NCBI RefSeq assembly: GCF_022807975.1
Contig: NZ_CP094358.1
Span: 372,001-436,000 of the forward strand
Direction: 5' to 3'
From: Abyssalbus ytuae
GTDB lineage: Bacteria; Bacteroidota; Bacteroidia; Flavobacteriales; Flavobacteriaceae
Length of the DNA: 64,000 nt
Each line of letters begins with the position of its first letter. Within the stretch, counting starts at the first letter, position 1. The notes beneath the pieces are model-generated. The model ran no database searches, was not told where the DNA came from, and saw only the letters and a list, made by a program, of their open reading frames with translations. Both the position numbers and the translations under genes were made by a program. Shown here piece by piece: positions 57,453 through 64,000 of the stretch.

Positions 57453-58135
57453 TGAACAGCTTAACTAAAAACGATGTTGTAGGATATATTTTTTTAACCC
57501 TGCTTTTTATTTCTTCTTTATATTTCGGGTTTACCGATCCCGATTTTTTTAATGATCCTTTTACCGTGGAGGATGGTGCTGTAGAGTACGGAACAGCCCT
57601 TATGTTATTTTTAATAAGCATTCTTTGTTTATACAGGGTATTTAAATTGTGGAAAGAAAAACCTTTTCTCTGGAAATTAGGAACTATCATTTTCGCTTTA
57701 CTTTTCTTTTTTGGGGCAGGAGAAGAAATTTCGTGGGGGCAACGCATTTTCGGGATAGAATCCGGAGAGTTCTTTAAAGAAAATAATGCCCAGGCAGAAA
57801 CAAATTTACACAACCTGGTAGTAGGCGGAAAAAAGCTTAATAAAATTATTTTCAGTCAGTTATTAATGGTTGTGATGGTGGTTTATTTGATCATAGCTCC
57901 TGTACTATACAGAAAAGCAGAATGGTTTAAAAATCTGGTCAATAAATTTGCAGTCCCTATTGTTAAATGGCATCATACCATCGCATTTTTAGTTACTACT
58001 ATTTTAGTAGCAGTAAACCCGCCTGACAGAAAATGGGAAGTTTACGAACTGGCATTCGGGGTTATCTTTCTTTTAATATTTTTAGATCCCTATAACAACT
58101 TTATTTTTAAAAAGAATAAAATCTTCTATTCCTGA
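57452..58135 (+). CDS. polytopic membrane protein with EEISWGQR/NLHN motifs
   Basis: A 227-aa protein with about six membrane helices. Conserved-looking polar motifs are GAGEEISWGQRIFG (about 88-101) and the N-Q-x-E-x-NLHNL block (about 112-122), which may form an active site. No named domain is recognised. Its start overlaps the ArnT-like stop by 1 nt, so it belongs to the glycosylation operon, and it converges on PAP2 with a 3-bp gap. Confidence 0.68.
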   Translation: MNSLTKNDVVGYIFLTLLFISSLYFGFTDPDFFNDPFTVEDGAVEYGTALMLFLISILCLYRVFKLWKEKPFLWKLGTIIFALLFFFGAGEEISWGQRIFGIESGEFFKENNAQAETNLHNLVVGGKKLNKIIFSQLLMVVMVVYLIIAPVLYRKAEWFKNLVNKFAVPIVKWHHTIAFLVTTILVAVNPPDRKWEVYELAFGVIFLLIFLDPYNNFIFKKNKIFYS

Positions 58136-58138
58136 CAA

Positions 58139-58720
58139 TTAATAATTTATAAAAAAAGAAAATCTTTTTCTGAAAAAACAAAAAAGAAAATAGAATAACC
58201 ATCCGAACAGAAGTCCTATACAAATTCCTGTTACAACATCTAATGGAAAATGGACCCCGATATATATGCGGCTATAAGCTACAATTAAAGCCCATAATAG
58301 CAGTAAAGCAGGCAGCCACTTTATACTCTTATTAAAGAGCAATGAAAAAAATGTAGCCACAGTAAAAGAATTGGCAGCATGTGCTGAAAAATAGCCAAAT
58401 TTCCCTCCACAATAAGACTTTACCAGCCTCATTTTGTTAAAAACCGTATCATCATGGCAGGGCCGTAGCCTCTCAAAACCATATTTAAACACATTGGCTA
58501 ACTGGTCGGTGGCGGTAATCATTAAAGCTACCAATACCAAAACCAGCAATGTCTGCTTGTACCCCAATTTTTTTATACAAAGAATCAACAAAAATAAATA
58601 TAAAGGAATGGCGGACAGTTTATGTGTCATAAACATCCAAAAAGCATCCCAGTTTTCATTACCCAGGTTATTTAAAAAAAGAAATAATTCTTTATCGTAT
58701 TCTATTATTTTATCTAACAT
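58139..58720 (-). CDS. PAP2-family membrane phosphatase
   Basis: A 193-aa lipid phosphatase-type protein with about five or six helices. The three phosphatase motifs are KYGFERLRP (K-x6-RP), FSAHAANSF (catalytic SxH) and SRIYIGVHFPLDV (SR-x5-H-x3-D). It could dephosphorylate undecaprenyl diphosphate, phosphatidylglycerophosphate or lipid A. Proximity to the glycosylation operon suggests carrier recycling, but it is on the opposite strand. Confidence 0.85.
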   Translation of the reverse strand: MLDKIIEYDKELFLFLNNLGNENWDAFWMFMTHKLSAIPLYLFLLILCIKKLGYKQTLLVLVLVALMITATDQLANVFKYGFERLRPCHDDTVFNKMRLVKSYCGGKFGYFSAHAANSFTVATFFSLLFNKSIKWLPALLLLWALIVAYSRIYIGVHFPLDVVTGICIGLLFGWLFYFLFCFFRKRFSFFINY

Positions 58721-58753
58721 TCAACTTATTACAATATTGATCTACATAAAATT

Positions 58754-58981
58754 TTATTCCTTATAACGGTTTATTTCCCTATCATAAAAATCATTCGCAG
58801 CCTGAATTAAATTGGTTGCTTCACTCTCCAGTTCCTTTTCATCTGTTTTATCAAAATCTTCCAGCCATTCTACTTCATCATTGGCAAGGTTAATAATAAA
58901 ACGGGGAAAATCGGTATGAATTATAAAAATCGCATCAGGGTAATCGGTATTATCTCCCAGCAAAAACTTTGGCAGTTCCAT
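58754..58981 (-). CDS. small conserved acidic protein, unknown function
   Basis: A 75-aa acidic soluble protein (MELPKFLLGDNTDYPDAIF...) with no known motif. The pattern of short conserved blocks (LGDNTDYPDAIFIIHT, PRFIINL) looks like a real coding sequence. It lies 33 nt upstream of the PAP2 gene on the same strand and may be cotranscribed. Confidence 0.65.
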   Translation of the reverse strand: MELPKFLLGDNTDYPDAIFIIHTDFPRFIINLANDEVEWLEDFDKTDEKELESEATNLIQAANDFYDREINRYKE

Positions 58982-59302
58982 CTTAAAAAAGTATTTAATT
59001 ACAAGTATTTTTTTATGTCAATATAAATGGCAAAATAATATAATTTATGTCAATTAATCTTCAATACTTTATATAAATACATCATATATAAATAAAAAGG
59101 TTTCTGAAAACCCAGAACTTTAAAAAAATTCAGCTCTTATAAAGAAATTCAAACATTAGTTTTTGTGACTTTTTTTTTAATTTCTTCATGTTCGTTTCAC
59201 ATATATATACCCATTGGTTAAAAACCGGCTAAAAATTTAAGTTTAAAAACTTATTACGTAAATTCGCGATGCAAAAAAATTACAGACTTAAAGATCTTAG
59301 AT
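58982..59302. other. intergenic region upstream of lpd
   Basis: A 321-bp very AT-rich spacer. TTTATGTCAAT occurs twice (59012-59022 and 59044-59054), 32 bp apart. Just before lpd a 7-bp dyad, TAAGTTT-aa-AAACTTA (59238-59253), precedes TAAATTCG (59259-59266), a one-mismatch -7 box. No gene seen. Confidence 0.4.
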
Positions 59303-60679
59303 ATGAGCAAATACGATGTCATCGTTTTAGGAAGTGGTCCGGGAGGATATGTAACTGCAATACGCGCTTCGCAATTAGGTTTCAAAACAGCAGTAGTAGA
59401 AAAAGAAAGTTTAGGAGGAGTATGCCTTAACTGGGGATGTATCCCCACCAAAGCCCTGTTAAAATCTGCCCAGGTGTTTGAATATCTTAAACATGCAGGT
59501 GATTACGGATTTACAGTAAAAGATTATGATAAGGATTTTAGTGCTGTTATTAAAAGAAGCCGCAATGTGGCAGAGTCAATGAGTAAGGGAGTGCAGTTTC
59601 TGATGAAAAAAAATAAAATTGATGTTATTGAAGGCTTCGGAAAATTAAAACCGGGGAAAAAGATAGAGGTAAACGGTACCGAATATAGTGCCGAACATAT
59701 TATAATTGCCACAGGTGCCCGTTCAAGAGAATTACCAAGCCTGCCACAGGACGGAAAAAAAGTAATTGGTTACAGGGAGGCCATGTCACTACCCGAACAA
59801 CCTAAAAAAATGATTGTTGTGGGTAGCGGGGCCATAGGCGTTGAATTTGCTTATTTTTATAACTCAATGGGTACCGAAGTAACCGTGGTTGAATATCTTC
59901 CTAACATTGTTCCTGTAGAAGATGAAGATGTTTCAAAACAACTTGGAAGAAGCTTTAAGAAAAACGGAATAAAAATAATGACCTCTGCCGAGGTGACTAA
60001 AGTGGACACTTTGGGTGATGGTGTTAAAGCCACTGTAAAAACAAAAAAAGGAGAGGAAATTTTAGAAGCTGATGTAGTACTATCAGCCGTAGGTATTAAA
60101 ACAAATATTGAAAATATAGGGTTAGAAGATGTAGGAATTGCAGTGGACAGGGATAAAATTATTGTTAATGATTTTTACCAGACCAATATACCCGGCTACT
60201 ATGCAATTGGCGATGTAACCCCTGGTCCTGCCCTTGCACACGTGGCTTCAGCCGAAGGTATTATTTGTGTGGAAAAAATCTCAGGTATGCATGTTGACGC
60301 ATTGGATTACGGAAATATTCCCGGTTGTACTTATTGTACCCCCGAAATAGCCTCAGTAGGATATACGGAGAAAAAAGCAAAAGAAGCCGGATATGATATT
60401 AAAGTAGGAAAGTTTCCGTTTTCAGCAAGCGGTAAAGCAAAAGCAGGTGGTAATGCCGATGGATTTGTAAAAGTAATTTTTGATGCTAAATATGGCGAAT
60501 GGTTAGGGTGCCATATTATTGGTGCCGGCGTAACCGACATGATTGCCGAAGCAGTTGTAGCCAGGAAGCTGGAAACTACCGGACACGAAATATTAAAAGC
60601 TGTACACCCCCACCCTACCATGAGTGAAGCAGTTATGGAAGCAGTTGCAGATGCATACGACGAATGTATACATATTTAA
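59303..60679 (+). CDS. lpdA: dihydrolipoyl dehydrogenase
   Basis: A 458-aa flavoprotein (E3) that reoxidises lipoyl groups of 2-oxoacid dehydrogenase or glycine-cleavage complexes. The N-terminal FAD fold GSGPGGY (10-16), the redox disulfide C41-C46 in GGVCLNWGCIPTK, the NAD site GSGAIGVEF and the C-terminal base in HPHPTMSEA are all present. It is monocistronic and not adjacent to E1 or E2 genes. Confidence 0.96.
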   Translation: MSKYDVIVLGSGPGGYVTAIRASQLGFKTAVVEKESLGGVCLNWGCIPTKALLKSAQVFEYLKHAGDYGFTVKDYDKDFSAVIKRSRNVAESMSKGVQFLMKKNKIDVIEGFGKLKPGKKIEVNGTEYSAEHIIIATGARSRELPSLPQDGKKVIGYREAMSLPEQPKKMIVVGSGAIGVEFAYFYNSMGTEVTVVEYLPNIVPVEDEDVSKQLGRSFKKNGIKIMTSAEVTKVDTLGDGVKATVKTKKGEEILEADVVLSAVGIKTNIENIGLEDVGIAVDRDKIIVNDFYQTNIPGYYAIGDVTPGPALAHVASAEGIICVEKISGMHVDALDYGNIPGCTYCTPEIASVGYTEKKAKEAGYDIKVGKFPFSASGKAKAGGNADGFVKVIFDAKYGEWLGCHIIGAGVTDMIAEAVVARKLETTGHEILKAVHPHPTMSEAVMEAVADAYDECIHI

Positions 60680-60708
60680 TTTTTTAAATTAATATACTTT
60701 ACAATTTA

Positions 60709-60745
60709 AGGTCTGAAAAAGAATTCTTTTTCAGACTTTTTCTAT
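60709..60745 (+). terminator. intrinsic terminator after lpd
   Basis: GTCTGAAAAAGAATTCTTTTTCAGAC forms a perfect long hairpin followed by a T-run. Confidence 0.88.
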
Positions 60746-60746
60746 T

Positions 60747-60882
60747 TATCCCAGTGGGGTAGCCGAAAAAAAAACTGTTTCCGGAAATTAAAATCTATAC
60801 TATTTCCAAGCATTTAAAAAGTTACGGACAGTAAAAAAATTTTGTAAGCATAAAACATAAATTTCATAGGCACAAAATTGAA
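60747..60882. repeat. second copy of the palindromic intergenic repeat
   Basis: TTTTGTAAGCATAAAA (60840-60855) and ATTTCATAGGCACAAAAT (60861-60878) repeat the last two palindromes of the 13.3-13.6 kb family in the same order and spacing (20-21 bp). A TAtCCC-AGT-GGGgTA dyad sits at 60747-60761. It lies between the lpd terminator and the aroQ 3' end. Function unknown. Confidence 0.6.
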
Positions 60883-60935
60883 GTAAGCTTTTTTACCTTG
60901 GAATTAGTCCTGCTTTTTATGTATTTGTATAGGTT

Positions 60936-61349
60936 TTAAAAGAAGGACAGCAGGGCAAGTTCATAGCTTTTTACACCAAAACCTAAAATTACACCTTTGG
61001 CATGCGGCGATATAAAAGATTGATGCCTGTAATCTTCCCTACCAAATGTATTGGAAATATGAACCTCAACTACCGGGGTCTTAATTCCTTTTATTGCATC
61101 ACCAATTGCTATAGAGGTATGGGTATAAGCTCCTGCATTTAAAATTATTCCGTCATATTCAAATCCCACTTCATGTAGTTTGTTTATTATTTCTCCCTCC
61201 ACATTGGATTGGTAATAAAGAATTTCAATTTTCGGGTATTTGTCCTTTAATATGGTAAGATAGTCTTCAAAGGTTTGCGAACCATATATTTCAGGTTCTC
61301 TTTTTCCCAGCAGATTTAAATTGGGGCCGTTAATAATAACAATCTTCAT
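60936..61349 (-). CDS. aroQ: type II 3-dehydroquinate dehydratase
   Basis: A 137-aa enzyme of the shikimate pathway (dodecamer in this family). The catalytic loop NGPNLNLLGKREPEIYG (7-23), the YQSNVEGEI segment, NAGAYTHTSIAI and the His of VEVHISN and GREDYR match. The longer frame adds an unconserved N-terminal segment; the ATG at 61349 gives MKIVIINGPN, the family start. aroQ near xerD is, from memory, a common arrangement in this phylum. Confidence 0.96.
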   Translation of the reverse strand: MKIVIINGPNLNLLGKREPEIYGSQTFEDYLTILKDKYPKIEILYYQSNVEGEIINKLHEVGFEYDGIILNAGAYTHTSIAIGDAIKGIKTPVVEVHISNTFGREDYRHQSFISPHAKGVILGFGVKSYELALLSFF

Positions 61350-61419
61350 CTGAAAAATTTTGATAAAAGTATTAAAATTCACATGAATTGTATTAACCGG
61401 AGTAGAATAAACTTAAAAA

Positions 61420-62040
61420 TCAATCAAAAATAAACCCGAAAGACAATTGTACGACAGTGTTTCGAGCTTTTACATCCACATCTTCATATTCATCAACATC
61501 GGTAAGACCTAAATTATACCTGGCACTTATGAAAAAATCTGAATCAAACGGTTTATAGCCCACGCCAAAACTTCCGTACAAATCCGTAGCACTGTAAAAA
61601 TCTGTTACCTTAGCTTCTTCATATATAGGTTCACCATTTAGTGTACCGTCTACCGTTTCTTTTGCGAAAACCAAAAAGCCTACCTGGGGACCCACTTCAA
61701 AAAACCACCCGTCATCATACCCGTTCAGATATATTTTTGCCATTAAAGGGACGTTTAAATAGTGTAAATCCACTTTCCTGTCATATTCCAGTGTTTCTTC
61801 AACAATATCATATTTAGCCCCCTGCAGTGAATAAAGAACTTCTGCCTGAAAAAACATGTTGCCTGTTATTTGTATTTCAGCAATAGCACCTACATGAAAA
61901 CCAAATTTTCCTGTTTCACGGCTATCGCCCATTAAATTGCTATAATTGCCCCCGGCTTTAATACCCGGTAAGGCCATAAACTGTGAATAAACATTAAAAA
62001 AAAGAAGACTTGTGAGAATGGTGAGGGTTATTTTTTTCAT
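61420..62040 (-). CDS. outer-membrane beta-barrel protein (porin family)
   Basis: A 206-aa protein with signal peptide MKKITLTILTSLLFFNVYSQ and the small 8-10-stranded barrel layout of PF13568: PGIKAGGNYSNL, GFHVGAIAEIQI, FFQAEVLYSLQGA and a C-terminal aromatic-rich strand ending FGFIFD. Role unknown. A 10-bp perfect inverted repeat sits directly before its start codon. It lies 71 nt upstream of aroQ on the same strand. Confidence 0.85.
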   Translation of the reverse strand: MKKITLTILTSLLFFNVYSQFMALPGIKAGGNYSNLMGDSRETGKFGFHVGAIAEIQITGNMFFQAEVLYSLQGAKYDIVEETLEYDRKVDLHYLNVPLMAKIYLNGYDDGWFFEVGPQVGFLVFAKETVDGTLNGEPIYEEAKVTDFYSATDLYGSFGVGYKPFDSDFFISARYNLGLTDVDEYEDVDVKARNTVVQLSFGFIFD

Positions 62041-62043
62041 AAT

Positions 62044-62068
62044 CTATTTTTAGGTACACTAAAAATAG
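62044..62068 (-). promoter_or_regulatory. 10-bp inverted repeat in front of the barrel gene
   Basis: CTATTTTTAG (62044-62053), spacer gtaca, CTAAAAATAG (62059-62068): perfect arms ending 4 bp before the start codon at 62040. On the minus strand the first arm contains TATTTTTA, a one-mismatch -7 box, so the repeat may be an operator or a leader hairpin. Confidence 0.5.
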
Positions 62069-62138
62069 TAATTTTTTTAGTCTTCCATTCTAAGCAATTA
62101 GTAATTAATTGGTTTTAACCTAAAACTAATGTTCAAAA

Positions 62139-62172
62139 AAAAACGGAAGCGAATTGCTTCCGTTTTAAATTT
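62139..62172 (-). terminator. intrinsic terminator after second barrel gene
   Basis: AAAACGGAAGC, loop gaatt, GCTTCCGTTTT. On the minus strand it is followed by nine Ts. Confidence 0.88.
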
Positions 62173-62189
62173 TTTATAAATACTATGAG

Positions 62190-62702
62190 TTAAAATTTGT
62201 AACCCACACCTATGTTAATTAAATTAACTCTTGAAGTGATGTCTGCATCACCCGTATAAGTGTTGTTAATTTGAAAAGCATATCTTCCTTCCACAAAAAA
62301 CTTCTCATTAATATCATAACCAGCACCAATACCTAAATCAAAATTAACTGAACTATAATCATCAACTGATTCTTCTAAGTCAAATAAAATTTGAGGACCA
62401 GCTTGTAGATTTAATCCTTCAGTTACATAAAATTTAGCCATAATAGGTAAAAGAAGAGCATTACCTTCATTTACATTAACATATAATAATTCTGGTTGGA
62501 TATGAAAGCTTTCTGACAAAGTGAAGTCTGCTAAAGCCCCAATATAAAAACCAGATTCTGAATCAGTTGGTATATCAGTACCATCTAGTTCTATTTTACC
62601 ATCAGCATTAGCGAAACCAGCCGTTACTCCAAATTTAATTTCCTGAGCATTAACTGCAGAAAAAGCACATAGTAAAATTGCGGCAAAAAATAATTTTTTC
62701 AT
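62190..62702 (-). CDS. outer-membrane beta-barrel protein (second copy, shorter)
   Basis: A 170-aa barrel with signal peptide MKKLFFAAILLCAFSAVNAQ. FGVTAGFAN, GFYIGALADFTL, HIQPELLYV and the ending VNLINIGVGYKF show the same family as the neighbour at 61420, suggesting an old duplication. It has its own perfect promoter and terminator. Role unknown. Confidence 0.87.
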   Translation of the reverse strand: MKKLFFAAILLCAFSAVNAQEIKFGVTAGFANADGKIELDGTDIPTDSESGFYIGALADFTLSESFHIQPELLYVNVNEGNALLLPIMAKFYVTEGLNLQAGPQILFDLEESVDDYSSVNFDLGIGAGYDINEKFFVEGRYAFQINNTYTGDADITSRVNLINIGVGYKF

Positions 62703-62730
62703 GTTTTTTGATTTAAAGTTAATTAGGCAT

Positions 62731-62760
62731 CAAATTTAGTTGCTAATTACAGATTTGCAA
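62731..62760 (-). promoter_or_regulatory. promoter of the second barrel gene
   Basis: Minus-strand TTG (62760-62758), exactly 19 nt, TAAATTTG (62738-62731): perfect consensus, giving a leader of about 25 nt. Confidence 0.78.
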
Positions 62761-62870
62761 ATTTTTTTAGAAAAATATGATAAATTATTAATTTTAAATT
62801 TAATAATTATTTGATTTTTAAAGAATTACCATTCAGAACAAAAATTAAGAAAAATCTTATATTTACCTTT

Positions 62871-63767
62871 ATGAATTGGAATACCGCAATTAAAGATTTT
62901 AATAGTTACCTTAAAATTGAACGTGGACTATCTTACAACTCCATAACTAATTACTGCCTGGATGTACAAAAACTTAGAGTGTTTTTGAATGAGAAAGGTA
63001 TAGAGGTGTCTCCTTTAACGATAGAACCGGAAATTTTACAACAGTTTATTTATGAAATTTCCGGGGAGGTAAATCCCAGGTCGCAGGCACGAACCATATC
63101 AGGCTTAAAAAGCTTTTTTGATTATCTTGTTTTTGAAGATTACCGGAAAAATAATCCCATGGAACTGATTGAAACCCCAAAAACGGGCCGTAAACTGCCT
63201 GATACCCTCTCCGAAGATGAAATTGACAGTTTAATTAAGGCTATAGACCTTTCAAAAAGTGAAGGAGAGAGAAACCGTGCCATGCTGGAAACTTTGTATG
63301 GTTGTGGCTTAAGGGTTTCGGAACTGATTAACCTGAGGCTATCCGATTTATTTTTTGAAGAAGGTTTTATTAAAATAACCGGAAAAGGAAATAAACAACG
63401 GTTTGTTCCCATAGCAAACCTTACCAAAAAATATTTGAATATTTATATAAACCAGGTCAGGCTACATTTGCCTGTACAAAAAGAACATGAAGATTTTGTT
63501 TTTTTAAACAGAAGGGGAAAACAGTTAACAAGAGCCATGGTTTTTACGATTGTTAAACAACTGGCCAGGAAAACAGGGCTTAATAAAAATATAAGTCCCC
63601 ACACCTTCCGGCATTCATTTGCTACCCATTTATTACAAGGAGGGGCAGATTTAAGAGCTATACAACAAATGTTAGGACATGAAAGTATTACAACTACAGA
63701 AGTTTATATGCATTTAGACAGGTTAGACCTTGCGAAGGTTTTAAACAAGTATCATCCCAGAAAATAA
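62871..63767 (+). CDS. xerD: tyrosine recombinase XerD/XerC type
   Basis: A 298-aa chromosome-dimer recombinase. Core-binding domain 1-90; catalytic residues R148 (GCGLRVSELINL), K172, H244 and R247 (HTFRHSFATHLL), H270 (LGHESI) and nucleophile Y279. The full set and size fit the housekeeping Xer enzyme rather than an integrase, and no attachment site or element is next to it. The ATG at 62871 is used; the track-length start is an upstream TTG. Confidence 0.93.
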   Translation: MNWNTAIKDFNSYLKIERGLSYNSITNYCLDVQKLRVFLNEKGIEVSPLTIEPEILQQFIYEISGEVNPRSQARTISGLKSFFDYLVFEDYRKNNPMELIETPKTGRKLPDTLSEDEIDSLIKAIDLSKSEGERNRAMLETLYGCGLRVSELINLRLSDLFFEEGFIKITGKGNKQRFVPIANLTKKYLNIYINQVRLHLPVQKEHEDFVFLNRRGKQLTRAMVFTIVKQLARKTGLNKNISPHTFRHSFATHLLQGGADLRAIQQMLGHESITTTEVYMHLDRLDLAKVLNKYHPRK

Positions 63768-63881
63768 ACCGTCATAGTTTTGATTCGTTTTAAAACGGGA
63801 ATTAAAAAATCATATTGTTACCTCTGCATATGCAGAAACACAAAAAAGTAAATAACAGGCCTCACTTTTAAATATGATCTA

Positions 63882-64000
63882 ATGAAATACACAACATTTA
63901 TAATCATTTATATACTTATTCTTACTGCCGAATTAATAAGTACCGTTTTTCCATCTTTAAATATAATTCATTATCTGGCCAAGCCTTTGCTAATGGTTTC
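63882..64000 (+). CDS. YhhN/lysoplasmalogenase-like membrane protein (5' part only)
   Basis: The first 39 codons of a gene cut by the window edge. The N-terminus is one membrane helix (FIIIYILILTAELISTVF) followed by HYLAKPLLMVS, which resembles the K-P-L-x-M block of the YhhN family (alkenyl-ether hydrolases). The call rests on this short motif only. It lies 114 bp after xerD. Confidence 0.45.
   Translation, partial: MKYTTFIIIYILILTAELISTVFPSLNIIHYLAKPLLMV

Noticed and set aside
62871-63767. Phage or integrative-element integrase
   Set aside because: Size, motif set and position beside aroQ fit the housekeeping Xer recombinase; no attachment repeats, tRNA or phage genes are nearby.

Overview
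The window looks like a chromosomal segment from a member of the Flavobacteriaceae (Bacteroidota). It is AT-rich and has few Shine-Dalgarno sequences. Several genes have the Bacteroidota promoter form TTG-N19-TAnnTTTG. Lipoproteins carry a Cys followed by an acidic stretch (for example CSSDDD). Family markers include PduO-type adenosyltransferase, DUF2795 and secA in a row, a RimB-RimK fusion, bacillithiol ligase BshC, imelysin/HTTM genes and LysM-rich proteins. I saw no rRNA, tRNA, CRISPR array, insertion sequence or prophage.

Layout. 1-10.8 kb: a TPR protein (cut by the window edge) and gyrA, divergent from clpC; a GH16 lipoprotein; a RimK fusion; mnmA with a nitronate monooxygenase-like gene. 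11.1-13.7 kb: a four-domain fasciclin lipoprotein, then a gene-free stretch full of short palindromes. 13.7-23.1 kb, minus strand: pyrG-yidC, guaA with a LysM/periplasmic-binding fusion and a DUF3820 protein, and a PLP decarboxylase. 23.3-28.8 kb: a small membrane protein, bshC, a haloperoxidase-like lipoprotein lacking both key histidines, guaB. 28.9-36.5 kb: a probable metal-uptake block (imelysin, di-haem protein, divergent imelysin, HTTM protein) facing an FMN-binding protein, a membrane partner and a porin. 36.5-41.9 kb: HMG-CoA lyase, a GC-rich array of 41-bp tandem repeats, a HAD phosphatase, pyrD, pepT, a lipoprotein. 42.1-47.2 kb: a methyltransferase remnant, an unannotated 53-aa membrane protein, the corrinoid adenosyltransferase, DUF2795 and secA. 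47.3-53.4 kb: a sterol desaturase-like enzyme, two ECF sigma/anti-sigma operons, a DUF6249 protein, a lipoprotein MsrA. 53.4-58.7 kb: aldose epimerase and a lipid-glycosylation cassette (GT2, duplicated LAB_N, ArnT-like, membrane protein, PAP2). 58.7-64 kb: lpd, aroQ, two outer-membrane beta-barrels, xerD and a truncated YhhN-like gene.

Most genes are housekeeping. The unusual material is mostly non-coding. It comprises the 41-bp hairpin-forming array (37.56-37.86 kb), a family of TTTcGTAgttAcGAAA-like palindromes at 13.3-13.6 kb whose last two members recur as a pair at 60.84 kb, and mirror-image ECF-type promoters (TGTAACC-N16-[C/A]GTC) between a sigma factor operon and a DUF6249 gene. Several proteins keep a family fold but lose signature residues: the haloperoxidase-like protein, the second imelysin and the methyltransferase remnant.

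Many start codons were moved from the longest open frame using promoter position, signal peptide or family N-terminus; each case is explained in its entry.
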